Shown: positions 38,691-46,051 of the stretch, piece after piece
Position numbering within the stretch: position 1 is the stretch's first letter
How the letters are laid out: each line of letters starts with the position of its first letter
Assembly (NCBI GenBank): GCA_019057735.1
Contig: JAHLWV010000001.1
Coordinates: forward strand, 1 to 64,000
Direction of reading: 5' to 3'
Source of the DNA: Promethearchaeota archaeon
Lineage (GTDB): Archaea; Asgardarchaeota; Lokiarchaeia; Sigynarchaeales; SOKP01
DNA: 64,000 bases
Notes under the pieces: generated by a model
Database searches by the model: none
The model's input: only the letters and a program-made list of their open reading frames with translations
Told to the model about the DNA's origin: nothing
Position numbers and translations under genes: made by a program

Positions 38691-38978
38691 ATGGTAAAGG
38701 ATGATGCAAATTTTATTGAAGCATTGGCTTTAGTTGATAAGAAAGAAATGGAATGTGTGAATAAACAAATATTTCCTCTCTATGAGGGATATATCCATAA
38801 TTATCTTCAACTATTTGTAAATATAGAAGATGAAACTATTTATGATGATGTCGGCTTATCTCCATATGCTCCTGACGAAGAAGGTCTTTATCGAAAATTC
38901 AATCCTATAAGGGAAAATATCTATTTCTGTTTATTTCCAGATACAATTATTGAATTACAACAAGATGTTGGATGTTGA
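38691..38978 (+). CDS. Short hypothetical protein, possibly a remnant
   Basis: A 95-residue frame opening with ATG in VKDDANFIEALALVDKKE and closing in LFPDTIIELQQDVGC. In the same frame, 15 more codons upstream of the ATG read as plausible coding (KFKISIPIKGLQSGK) without an ATG, GTG or TTG, so the true start may be lost. It could be a beta-grasp-like small protein, but no family is recognised. It has no neighbours on the same strand within 1.4 kb. Confidence 0.35.
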   Translation: MVKDDANFIEALALVDKKEMECVNKQIFPLYEGYIHNYLQLFVNIEDETIYDDVGLSPYAPDEEGLYRKFNPIRENIYFCLFPDTIIELQQDVGC

Positions 38979-39260
38979 TGAGAAAAAGTGAAAAATAGAT
39001 TAGATATTGGAACATTTAAGAGGATCATTATTAAGAAATACGGAAAAGAAAATGAGATATTTGCCCATTATTTTAAATTAAAAAGGAATATTTGAAAAAA
39101 TTGAATGAAATCTTTTAAAAAATGCTAGTAAAAGATGAACAATAGGATTGTGTCCTATATATTCCTAAATAATTTAAAGGAAAATAAATTTCTTATAGCA
39201 GTTTTTGATTAATTACGTTATAAATGCTTTTTTTAGAAAAAAAAGTTTTAAAATTAGGTA
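38979..39260 (+). other. Intergenic stretch with a possible gene remnant
   Basis: Between the short hypothetical gene and the ArsR operon is AT-rich sequence. A 35-codon frame (38988-39095, GTG start) reads LDIGTFKRIIIKKYGKENEIF, which looks like coding sequence without a recognisable family. The rest has no supported gene, RNA or repeat. Confidence 0.25.
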
Positions 39261-39737
39261 TTAATCTCCATCGAATTTATCAATGTTAGGACCTAGTTTC
39301 TTTAATTCTTTAAGAACAAACTCAATTACATTTCTTATATCCTCCTCTTTAATTTCGCTCAATTTAGGGAGATTTTTAAAAGTATTGAGATCATTTAAAT
39401 TCATTCGTTGCTTAGGGATGATATCTTGGACTGAAATAATCAAATCTGGTACAATATCAAGATGTTTATATATTGCACTTGCACAGGCTGTATTACATCC
39501 ATCAATAATAATAATAAAGGAATGTTTGAGATGATTTTTAGAAATTTCAACTAATTGTTGTTTTTCTAATAGTACATTTTTAAAAAAAATAGTGGAGCAA
39601 GTCATTGAGCTAATAGATGCTATTTTACTTTTCTCTGCCAATCTTATTGCGACCTGTCGTGCTAATTCCCCATGATATTCTGAACCTGAGCATGGTATTA
39701 AGACAATGTTTTCCACTTGGATTTCTTTTTTACTCAA
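39261..39737 (-). CDS. DGC-motif cysteine protein, putative metal/thiol binding, copy 1
   Basis: 158 residues. The N-terminal strand and loop VLIPCSGSEYHGELARQVA, the central SSMTCSTIFF, and the family hallmark IIDGCNTACASAIYKHL (Asp-Gly-Cys-x-x-x-Cys) define the DGC family (Pfam DGC, 'putative zinc-binding'). The four conserved Cys of that family are all present. The start is a TTG one base after the stop of the thioredoxin-like gene. It is the third gene of an arsR, thioredoxin-like, DGC operon divergent from the HdrA-like operon. Its function is unknown; a role in persulfide or metal handling is inferred from the neighbourhood. Confidence 0.7.
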   Translation of the reverse strand: MSKKEIQVENIVLIPCSGSEYHGELARQVAIRLAEKSKIASISSMTCSTIFFKNVLLEKQQLVEISKNHLKHSFIIIIDGCNTACASAIYKHLDIVPDLIISVQDIIPKQRMNLNDLNTFKNLPKLSEIKEEDIRNVIEFVLKELKKLGPNIDKFDGD

Positions 39738-39738
39738 A

Positions 39739-40032
39739 TTAAATCAAACCTTTTGTCTTCAATATTTCTGGTATCTTTTTCTTCAGAGCAAATGATGTCT
39801 TAACGATTTCCTTGCCATCAATAACTACACTATTACCATGCAAATTCAATTTTCTTGCTTCTTCAGAATCTAAATTTTTTGTATCGTATGATATATACTT
39901 ATTATAAGGTGTAATTACCTGAAAAACGAGATTCATAAATTGTTCCCATTGGCAAGCGCATACATTTAAAGGCACATAAATTTCTAATTTAAGTTTATTT
40001 TCTTTTTGAATTTCACTATCTTGCTGAACCAT
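39739..40032 (-). CDS. Thioredoxin-like small redox protein
   Basis: 97 residues. LEIYVPLNVCACQWEQFMNLV suggests a first beta-strand followed by a Cys-x-Cys and the start of a helix. NSVVIDGKEIVKTSFALKKKI fits the last two strands and helix of a thioredoxin fold. The active-site spacing is Cys-Ala-Cys instead of Cys-x-x-Cys, and no clear cis-proline is seen, so disulfide chemistry is uncertain. It is the middle gene of the arsR operon, 15 bases after arsR. Related small proteins occur beside ArsR regulators of sulfur or metal genes. Confidence 0.55.
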   Translation of the reverse strand: MVQQDSEIQKENKLKLEIYVPLNVCACQWEQFMNLVFQVITPYNKYISYDTKNLDSEEARKLNLHGNSVVIDGKEIVKTSFALKKKIPEILKTKGLI

Positions 40033-40047
40033 TTTAATACACTCATT

Positions 40048-40368
40048 TTATATCTTTTGCTGGAGTTCTACAATTTTTTTAAATTTTTCATTTCTTTTAA
40101 TTAAATTATCTAATATTGCCAATAACTTGAAAATTTGGGTATCTTTTACTCTAAACAATTTTTTATTTCCATCCCTTCTGCTTTCAAGGATATCCGCTTC
40201 AGTAAGAGTTTTTAAATGTCTAGATAATGTAGATTGAGTTTTATCAAATATTTTTTCAATGTCGCAAACACAAATCTCATTTCCATGCCTTAGAAACTCT
40301 AACAGTTTTAATCTAGTTTCATGGGAGAGAGCTCTTAATAAATCCAATCTTAAATTTTCAAGTTTCAT
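40048..40368 (-). CDS. ArsR-family transcriptional regulator
   Basis: 106 residues. The winged helix-turn-helix LRALSHETRLKLLEFLRHG, then ICVCDIEKIFDKTQSTLSRHLKTL and the wing DILESRRDGNKKLFRV, are typical of ArsR/SmtB. The recognition-helix start contains CVCDI, the alpha-3 position at which ArsR proteins often carry metal- or thiol-sensing cysteines. It probably represses its own operon and the divergent HdrA-like operon through the TTAACACA sites at 40393-40442. The effector could be a metal, a reactive sulfur species or redox state. Confidence 0.85.
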   Translation of the reverse strand: MKLENLRLDLLRALSHETRLKLLEFLRHGNEICVCDIEKIFDKTQSTLSRHLKTLTEADILESRRDGNKKLFRVKDTQIFKLLAILDNLIKRNEKFKKIVELQQKI

Positions 40369-40392
40369 ATTTATTTCATGCGTTTATGCGTA

Positions 40393-40442
40393 TTAACACA
40401 TATGTTTATAAACGATTTTTCTATTTAAATTTTGTGTTAACA
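40393..40442. promoter_or_regulatory. Divergent promoter with inverted TTAACACA copies (candidate ArsR operator)
   Basis: TTAACACA at 40393-40400 and its inverse TGTGTTAA at 40433-40440 lie in the 111-base gap between arsR and the HdrA-like gene. The first runs into the palindrome ACATATGT (40398-40405) and the second into TGTTAACA (40435-40442). A 7-base inverted repeat CGTTTAT/ATAAACG spans 40381-40414. These are the only palindromes in the gap and are plausible regulator sites. Confidence 0.4.
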
Positions 40443-40479
40443 ATAATTATTTAATTAAATTAAAATTGAGATACCAAGT

Positions 40480-40893
40480 TTGAGATTAATAGATGGTGTT
40501 AATAAATTGAACAATTCAGAAAAAGAAATTGGATTCATTATGTGTGTTTGTACTGGAAAATGCCCTGGATTTGCCCAAATGGATATTTGGGATTTTATCA
40601 ATCGTGTAAGAATTGAACTCCATGTAGAATATGGATTTATTCATCCTCAATTGTGTGAAGAAGATGGCGATAGATTTTTAGACGATTATTTGCGCTCTAG
40701 TCGAAAATATATGGTAGCTGGATGTGCTCCAAACATGCAATATAAGTTGTTCAGGGACGCTTTTAAAAAGGCAGGATTAGATGTTAAGAAAGATTTGATT
40801 CCCTTGGATATTCGCGAAATGTCTACAAGTGGAGCTGTTGATTTAGTTAAAAAGACTCTGAAAAAATTAGAGGAAGATGCTAAAAATGAGTAA
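40480..40893 (+). CDS. Stand-alone HdrA N-terminal-domain-like cysteine protein
   Basis: 137 residues. MCVCTGKCPGFAQMDIWDF, then HPQLCEEDG, and the diagnostic VAGCAPNMQYKLFRDAFKKAGL correspond to the N-terminal domain of HdrA. That domain has the same succession of Cys-x-Cys, a lone Cys, and Ala-Cys-Ser-Pro-x-x-His-x-x-x-Phe-Arg, and holds a [4Fe-4S] cluster. The FAD thioredoxin-reductase domain and the ferredoxin domains of HdrA are absent here, but a separate ferredoxin gene follows and overlaps it by 8 bases. The start is uncertain: TTG at 40480 (used), TTG at 40507 or ATG at 40540. It is probably an electron-transfer module of this operon. Confidence 0.6.
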   Translation: MRLIDGVNKLNNSEKEIGFIMCVCTGKCPGFAQMDIWDFINRVRIELHVEYGFIHPQLCEEDGDRFLDDYLRSSRKYMVAGCAPNMQYKLFRDAFKKAGLDVKKDLIPLDIREMSTSGAVDLVKKTLKKLEEDAKNE

Positions 40894-41194
40894 GAATTAT
40901 GAGGCTGAAAAACAAACATTTATGGGAGTTCCAAGAAAAATAATTCCCTGGTGGCCAACAATTGATTATGATAAATGCAACTTTTGTATGGAATGTGATA
41001 AATTCTGTCCACATAATGTATATGCAAAGTTTGATGATGAAAAACACCAATTAAAAGTTAAAAATCCATATAATTGTGTTGTATTTTGTCGAGCATGTAC
41101 GAAAACTTGCGCTCCTGATGCATTAGGATTCCCTCAAAAAAGCGAGATATCAAATTTAATAAAAAAATTGAGATATGAATCTTTAGGTGATTGA
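40886..41194 (+). CDS. 2[4Fe-4S] ferredoxin-type protein
   Basis: 102 residues. The first cluster site is CNFCMECDKFCPHNVY, the second CVVFCRACTKTCAPDALGF. A 35-residue N-terminal lead precedes the first site. The second site has three residues between the first two cysteines, as seen in Hdr-type and dehydrogenase ferredoxin subunits. The start ATG at 40886 overlaps the HdrA-like stop, and an ATG at 40877 would add three residues. The TGA stop at 41192-41194 is in the same frame as the DGC-GcvH protein that follows. Confidence 0.8.
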   Translation: MSKNYEAEKQTFMGVPRKIIPWWPTIDYDKCNFCMECDKFCPHNVYAKFDDEKHQLKVKNPYNCVVFCRACTKTCAPDALGFPQKSEISNLIKKLRYESLGD

Positions 41195-41197
41195 AAG

Positions 41198-42094
41198 CTG
41201 GATAAGAAGAAAACTTGTATTCTACCTTGTAACGGTTTAGATAAATCTTTAGGGGTGATTGCTAGAAGTGTAGCTCTTAAACTGATCGAAAAATGTCCTG
41301 AAATACAACTAATTTGTCCTGTTTTGCTAAATAATGGTGATGAAAAATATGAAAAATTCATAAAATCTACAAAGATTATAGTTATTGATGGTTGTATGAC
41401 TAGGTGTGCGACAAAATTAGTTGAGAAGAGAGAAAAAAAGCCTTTTAAACGAATATTTATTCCTGATATGTTTAAAAAATATGGTATTAAACTTACTAAA
41501 AAACTTCTGTTAAACGAGGAAAACGAAAATCTTGCGGTGCAAATTATGGAAGAAATTATTAAAGAACTCGAGGAAGTTGAAGTGAAAGAGATATTAAAAA
41601 GTTCGAAATTTGAAACTTTAGAGTTTTTTGAAATTGCTGTTGACAAATACCATTTTAAAGTACCTAAAGAAGGATATTACTTTAATGAAAATGATTGTTG
41701 GATAAAACCAGAAGGAAAAACAGCTTTACTAGGTATTTCAGATTATCTACAGAATGTTGCAGCGGATATATTATTTGTAGAGTTTCCAGAAATCGGTAGT
41801 GAAATAGAACAGTTTGATGATGTGGGAAGTTTTGAATCTAGTAAAACAATATTACAATTAATATCTCCAGGAACAGGTAAAATTACTAGAGTAAATAAAG
41901 CATTAGAAAACAATCCAGAATTAATGAATCAAGATCCTTACCAAAGAGGGTGGTTTATCGAAATAGAATTGAAAGATTTTATTGAAGATGGAGAACTTTT
42001 AATGAAAGGATTAGGTTATTTTGAATATATGAAAGAGAAAATCATGAAAGAAAAAAATATTTTTGAACATATAGAAAGTGAGAAAAATGTCTGA
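41198..42094 (+). CDS. DGC-motif protein fused to a GcvH-like lipoyl carrier domain
   Basis: About 298 residues. The N-terminal DGC domain has CILPCNGLDKSLG and VIDGCMTRCATKLVEKR. The C-terminal domain (from about residue 155) is a GcvH-like biotinyl/lipoyl carrier with ISDYLQNVAADILFVEFPEIG and the lipoylation loop VGSFESSKTILQLISPGTG. The modified Lys codon would be at 41843-41845. The lipoyl domain is complete by motif. Coding begins upstream of the first GTG (41255), because the conserved CILPCNG lies before it. The only candidate between the ferredoxin TGA and CILPCNG is CTG at 41198, so the start is provisional. The neighbours suggest a carrier of sulfur or one-carbon groups on lipoamide, linked to DGC cysteines. 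Confidence 0.7.
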   Translation: MDKKKTCILPCNGLDKSLGVIARSVALKLIEKCPEIQLICPVLLNNGDEKYEKFIKSTKIIVIDGCMTRCATKLVEKREKKPFKRIFIPDMFKKYGIKLTKKLLLNEENENLAVQIMEEIIKELEEVEVKEILKSSKFETLEFFEIAVDKYHFKVPKEGYYFNENDCWIKPEGKTALLGISDYLQNVAADILFVEFPEIGSEIEQFDDVGSFESSKTILQLISPGTGKITRVNKALENNPELMNQDPYQRGWFIEIELKDFIEDGELLMKGLGYFEYMKEKIMKEKNIFEHIESEKNV

Positions 42095-42494
42095 AAAAAA
42101 AGTTTATATAATCCCTTGTAGTGGAATTGGTAAAGTATTTGGTAGTATTAGTAGAGAAATTGCCTATATATTAGTGAATGACTTAGCAAAAGATAAAACT
42201 GCTTTAGAATGTTTACCGTTGATAGTAAAAGGTAAAAAGGAAGTAATTGAAACGTTAAAGGAGAACAGAATAATTGCTATAGACGGATGCCCATTGAAAT
42301 GTTCTTATAACGATTTAATAGAAGCTGTTGGGAAAGTTGATGCTCAATTTATGACCACTGATATCGTAAAAGAAAATAGGGATTTAAAGCCTGAGCCTTC
42401 AATAATCCCCATTGGAGATAAGACAAAGAAACTATCTAGAAAATTAGCACAAAAGATTGCTTTAAAGGTTGATGACCTATTAGAAGAAAATTAG
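42087..42494 (+). CDS. DGC-motif cysteine protein, copy 2
   Basis: 135 residues from the ATG at 42087 (a GTG at 42078 is possible). The ATG overlaps the end of the DGC-GcvH gene by 8 bases. VYIIPCSGIGKVFGSISREIA, LECLPLIVKG and the hallmark AIDGCPLKCSYNDLIEAVG make it a single-domain member of the family. The Cys set is complete. The C-terminal helix region ends in KVDDLLEEN, the same ending type as copy 3. Function is unknown. The operon order (HdrA-like, ferredoxin, DGC-GcvH, DGC, DGC) argues for one complex or relay. Confidence 0.7.
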   Translation: MSEKKVYIIPCSGIGKVFGSISREIAYILVNDLAKDKTALECLPLIVKGKKEVIETLKENRIIAIDGCPLKCSYNDLIEAVGKVDAQFMTTDIVKENRDLKPEPSIIPIGDKTKKLSRKLAQKIALKVDDLLEEN

Positions 42495-42509
42495 CAGGTA
42501 GGATAACAA

Positions 42510-42929
42510 ATGAAAAAAAAAGTCGGTATTATTGCGTGTAGTGGTGAAAATTTAATAGGTGGCACTTTAAGCCGCATGGCTGCAAGAATTGTTGTTGAAA
42601 AATTAAGACCAAATCAAACAATCATTTTATGCCAACCTTTATTTATGGCAGGAAATCTAGAAAAGCACGGTGGGCAAGAAGAACGAGATTTTGCAAAGAA
42701 CCATCCAACAATTACTATAGAAGGATGCGAGGAGGAATGTGCAAAAATCGCAGTAAACAGGTATAGTGGGCCACCCTCAGCCACAATATACATCCAAGAG
42801 TATATAGATGCTCATCCCGAAGTAAAAACAAACTCTCGAGAAGAGTTAGGAGAAGAGGGGATAAATATTGCGGAAATTATTGCCGAGGATATAGCAAAGA
42901 AAGTTGATAAGCTTTATGGAACGAAATAA
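42510..42929 (+). CDS. DGC-motif cysteine protein, copy 3
   Basis: 139 residues. VGIIACSGENLIGGTLSRMAAR, TIILCQPLFMAG and ITIEGCEEECAKIAVNRY show the family pattern, with Glu in place of the Asp of DGC but both hallmark Cys kept. The segment YSGPPSATIYIQEYIDAHPEVK is longer than in copies 1 and 2. AGGTAGGATAA precedes the ATG by a short gap, an adequate ribosome binding site. It is the last intact gene of the operon, before the broken DUF166 gene. Confidence 0.68.
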   Translation: MKKKVGIIACSGENLIGGTLSRMAARIVVEKLRPNQTIILCQPLFMAGNLEKHGGQEERDFAKNHPTITIEGCEEECAKIAVNRYSGPPSATIYIQEYIDAHPEVKTNSREELGEEGINIAEIIAEDIAKKVDKLYGTK

Positions 42930-42976
42930 ACATTTGTTCCTAATTTTCATAAAATTTTATAAAAAATTTAATTAAA

Positions 42977-43690
42977 GTGATTAAGCTGAAGGTTGGAGTA
43001 ATATCTGATGAGAAATATGGAGAAAGGGCTTTCGAAAACATTAAAAAGTATTTTGAGGCTGAATAGATATTAGTTCCAGAAATACCTCCATCTGTAATGT
43101 TAGATGAGGATTTAAGCTTAGAAATACCCCAATGTGATCTCTATTTGTCATATGTGCGGCATCCAGACATTATATTAGAATTAGCTGCGCTCCAAAAACC
43201 TCTAATTTTAGGTATCACGCCAGGACTTGGTTTGTTTCAATAAGCAAATAGTATAAACCCAAAAGTCGTGAGTCCTCGTACTATGTGCTCATTGGAACAA
43301 AATACAGATATTATAGAAATAGATAACTTTGCAGAATATATTGGGAAACCGATTTATGAAATAGATTTGAATAAGGATATGAAAGTTTTAAATGCATTAC
43401 TTTTGCGATCATCCCCTTGTGGTTCATCTAAAGCGGGTGCAGATTTTATGCAAGGTAAGGAATTAAACAAAAAAAATTTACAAGGTTTCGCCTTGAGTGT
43501 TTGTCATGAATGTAGAGCACCCCGCTTTGGGCATACTTGTGATAAAGAAGTGTCGGGAATCATTCACATTCTTGCTTTTATAGATTGTATCGATCTTGAG
43601 AAAGCTTCCACTTTTGATAATGAGTTGCAAGAATTTATTAGAAATGCGAATCAAGAATACAAAAATAAGACTGAAATGATAAAGCTGTGA
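42977..43690 (+). pseudogene. DUF166-family gene interrupted by two in-frame stop codons
   Basis: One frame runs from GTG at 42977 to a TGA at 43690 (238 codons, the normal DUF166 length), with TAG at 43064-43066 and TAA at 43241-43243. All three parts are DUF166-like: LKVGVISDEKYGERAFENI, then ILVPEIPPSVMLDEDLSL with GITPGLGLF, and finally INPKVVSPRTMCSLEQN, SSPCGSSKAGADFM and VCHECRAPRFGHTC. No frameshift is seen. Because the protein is otherwise intact, inactivation is recent, or one stop is a base-call error, or recoding occurs. TAG could in principle be pyrrolysine, but TAA has no such option. The last part keeps the Cys-rich core. Confidence 0.7.
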
Positions 43691-43915
43691 ACTAAAGTAG
43701 GAGAGTTGTTACAACATTTATAAAATTATTTACTGATCAATTATCCAAAAGAAAATTTCGAAAGAAATCTTAACAATTTCTTAGAACCTTACTTGATATT
43801 GTTGGATCATATAAGAAATTAAAAAAAATAAACTCTATCTAATCGAAATAGAATACTTTCTCTCAAATGAAAACTATTTCTGATCTATAAAAAAAAAAAG
43901 TTAAAATTTCTTAAA

Positions 43916-44224
43916 TTACATATTTATTATTGAATCGTTGTCAAAAATTAAATCAATCACATCATCAGAGGCAACTAACTTAATTTTATCTGAAATGAAA
44001 TTAGATAATCCTCGGATTTCTACGTGTTCTTCACATGCAGCGACTTTCTTATTTTGATTGAGAGCTTGTGAAACTACTTTATTAGATTTATTAGCAAAAT
44101 AAACTGCATTTTGAAGCAAAAGAATTGTTACTTCATCTTCTTCAGTATGTTCCATAGCAAGTTCTACACCTGTTATATCTTCGCTTGTTATAAAATATAA
44201 TACTTTTTTGCTCACTTTTATCAA
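43916..44224 (-). CDS. DsrH/TusB-like protein
   Basis: 102 residues. KKVLYFITSEDI, EEDEVTILLLQNAVYFANK and KKVAACEEHVEIRGLSNFISDKIKLVASDDVIDLIFDN follow the DsrH pattern: a strand, a 'drGdaVLLiqdgVya'-like segment, a Cys before a 'D/E-x-x-ArGl' motif, and a Val-x-x-Asp-Phe-Val-like end. It follows the DsrF-like gene by 5 bases. DsrEFH is a heterohexamer that passes sulfane sulfur between TusA and the Dsr or Hdr machinery. Confidence 0.65.
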   Translation of the reverse strand: MIKVSKKVLYFITSEDITGVELAMEHTEEDEVTILLLQNAVYFANKSNKVVSQALNQNKKVAACEEHVEIRGLSNFISDKIKLVASDDVIDLIFDNDSIINM

Positions 44225-44229
44225 TCCTC

Positions 44230-44574
44230 CTAAAACGGTATAGCAACGGTTGCAGCTTCTATCATTTTTAAGATTTCACCGTGTTCTTTTACTTCAACTT
44301 GATCGATTAAATCATTCTTAGTAAGTCCCCGATCATTAAGAGCCTTCCTATCTACGTAAATATCAAGATCTATATTTTTTATGAAATCTATATGCATAGA
44401 ATACATGGTTTTATCTACTTCCTTAAGAAAGGCATAGACACCATCATTTATAGCAACGGTAATCGGTTCAAAATCACCACTAAGGGCAACTGTCATTCTT
44501 AAACCTTCAACAGGATAAAGCGTTCCGTGGGGAGGTTGCCGTAAAAGAATAACCACATTTTTTTCTTCTGACAT
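44230..44574 (-). CDS. DsrF/TusC-like protein
   Basis: 114 residues. NVVILLRQPPHGTLYPVEGLRMTVAL is the family's typical N-terminus (Arg-x-Pro-Pro-x-Gly and Glu-Gly). ITVAINDGVYAFLKEVD and LDIYVDRKALNDRGL continue it. Eleven bases separate it from the DsrE-like gene upstream. It is probably the structural partner in a DsrEFH-type complex. No cysteine is needed in this subunit and none is visible here. Confidence 0.72.
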   Translation of the reverse strand: MSEEKNVVILLRQPPHGTLYPVEGLRMTVALSGDFEPITVAINDGVYAFLKEVDKTMYSMHIDFIKNIDLDIYVDRKALNDRGLTKNDLIDQVEVKEHGEILKMIEAATVAIPF

Positions 44575-44585
44575 TTTTTATCACC

Positions 44586-44948
44586 TTAACAAATTACTAC
44601 TAGTCTATCAGTTTCTTCTATAATTTTCGCAAGATCAGGTGTTCCTGCCCGTTTCACATCACCACATTCCTTTTTTAGACAGTATTTCATGGTTCCCCTA
44701 ACTAAAAGACAGAGGTTGCATAATCTTACCGTCGCGCCCTTATTTAGAATTTCTTTAAAACCTTCTTCGATGTTAAATATCCCTTCGATTTTTTTCTGAT
44801 CTTCTAAAAGTGCATTTACCGCATCCATGTAGCAAAAAATTCGTACTTCATGTCCTTTATCTAGAGCGGCATTAGCTAACCTTACTACAGTTTCAGAGGC
44901 TTGTGTTTGGTAAGGACCACTAAAAAAAAGAATTCCTAATCGAGACAT
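44586..44948 (-). CDS. DsrE/TusD-like sulfur-relay protein
   Basis: 120 residues. LGILFFSGPYQTQASETVVRLANAAL, then VRIFCYMDAVNALLEDQ and ATVRLCNLCLLVRGT fit DsrE. The conserved loop has Cys in LCNLC near residue 80-83, where the family's persulfide cysteine lies. An extra KYCLKKECGD follows and is not typical. The end is IIEETDRLVVIC. It is the first DsrEFH gene, 25 bases after the YeeE-type transporter. Confidence 0.75.
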   Translation of the reverse strand: MSRLGILFFSGPYQTQASETVVRLANAALDKGHEVRIFCYMDAVNALLEDQKKIEGIFNIEEGFKEILNKGATVRLCNLCLLVRGTMKYCLKKECGDVKRAGTPDLAKIIEETDRLVVIC

Positions 44949-44973
44949 CTTTTTTCATCAACTCCATCTTATA

Positions 44974-46038
44974 TTAATCTTTTCTCCACATAAAAAGGAG
45001 ATAAGCTAATAACCAACATCCTAGGATAATGAATGCTCCAGATAGTAGGCTTCCGAGAGAGAGAAGTGGGAAACCGCTTAAAATGTTCCCTATATTGCAT
45101 CCCATTGCAGTAACTGCTCCAAATCCCATCGCCGATCCTCCAATAAATTGAATCAAGATAGTTTTTGCATCTTTAGGGGTTCTCAACTTGAATTCCTTTG
45201 CAATAATCGCACTGATAAAAGCACCAATCACGATCCCGATTACTAACCATGTTTCCCAGCCTAAAGCTGTATCAACTCCCGTGTTCCAATACTTATTCCA
45301 GCCCACCCAACCGCCTGTTATACCTAAAGGATAATTTCGACCAGCTGCAGCTGAAGAAATATACGCAAAACACGCTAAAATCCCAATTGCAATAGCGGTT
45401 ACAGCCCAATGCCATCCTTTTTTGAAAGCTTTCTGTCCAAAATCGGAAAGATCAAACATGGGCTTATTTTCTCTTTTTTTTGCTCTTAATTCGCGCCATA
45501 TCCAAAAATAAGCAACAAGAGCAATTCCGGCTATACCAATAATTAACATGAATATTGGTGTGAGATCTCCGAAAACTGTAAGCGCACTTCCATCTAGATT
45601 TGTAATTTTTGTATTATCCTGTAAGAATTTAGCTATTGAATTTAGTGCACCAAACTTTGTAAAATACGCACCTCCCGCATATCCTAATAAAGCAACTAAT
45701 GAACCCATCATACCTTCTCCTACACGGTAAGTGGTACCACTAGCACACCCAGCGGCTAATACCATTCCAAATCCGAAAATTAAACCTCCGACAATGTTAG
45801 CGCCCCACGCAAATTGTTTAGGATTTAAAGTAATTATTCCTCCGAATGACATAATTGCAAATCCTAGCATTGAGACAAGTATTGCTAATGCTACTGATTT
45901 TGCTAGTTTATACTCTTTTAGTAAAATGATATCTCTAAAAGCAGAATTCATGCAAAATCGTCCACGTTGTAATATAAATCCAAAGATAATTCCTAAAATT
46001 AATCCAGGAATTAACACAACAAATATATCTATTGCCAT
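44974..46038 (-). CDS. YeeE/YedE-family sulfur transporter (TsuA-like)
   Basis: 354 residues, nine or more membrane helices. Conserved cysteines sit in GRFCMNSAFRDIILL, AAGCASGTTYRVGEG and AMGCNIGNILSGFPLLSLGSLLSG, the three positions that matter in TsuA thiosulfate uptake. The family imports thiosulfate or exchanges sulfur compounds and is frequently next to TusA and DsrE proteins. Here tusA is 13 bases upstream and dsrE 25 bases downstream. The substrate is inferred from the family. Confidence 0.82.
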   Translation of the reverse strand: MAIDIFVVLIPGLILGIIFGFILQRGRFCMNSAFRDIILLKEYKLAKSVALAILVSMLGFAIMSFGGIITLNPKQFAWGANIVGGLIFGFGMVLAAGCASGTTYRVGEGMMGSLVALLGYAGGAYFTKFGALNSIAKFLQDNTKITNLDGSALTVFGDLTPIFMLIIGIAGIALVAYFWIWRELRAKKRENKPMFDLSDFGQKAFKKGWHWAVTAIAIGILACFAYISSAAAGRNYPLGITGGWVGWNKYWNTGVDTALGWETWLVIGIVIGAFISAIIAKEFKLRTPKDAKTILIQFIGGSAMGFGAVTAMGCNIGNILSGFPLLSLGSLLSGAFIILGCWLLAYLLFMWRKD

Positions 46039-46051
46039 TTTTCTTTTTCAC

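Noticed and set aside
38691..38978. Short protein as a ubiquitin-like modifier
   Set aside because: A beta-grasp pattern and a terminal Gly-Cys are suggestive, but there is no Gly-Gly end, no E1-like gene nearby and no true start beyond doubt.
40480..40893. Selenocysteine in the HdrA-like protein
   Set aside because: HdrA is a known selenoprotein in some archaea, but this frame has no internal TGA and all expected cysteines are present as TGC/TGT.
43691..43915. Extra gene or terminator between the DUF166 remnant and dsrH
   Set aside because: The stretch is AT-rich with A-runs only, with no open frame of interest and no palindrome.
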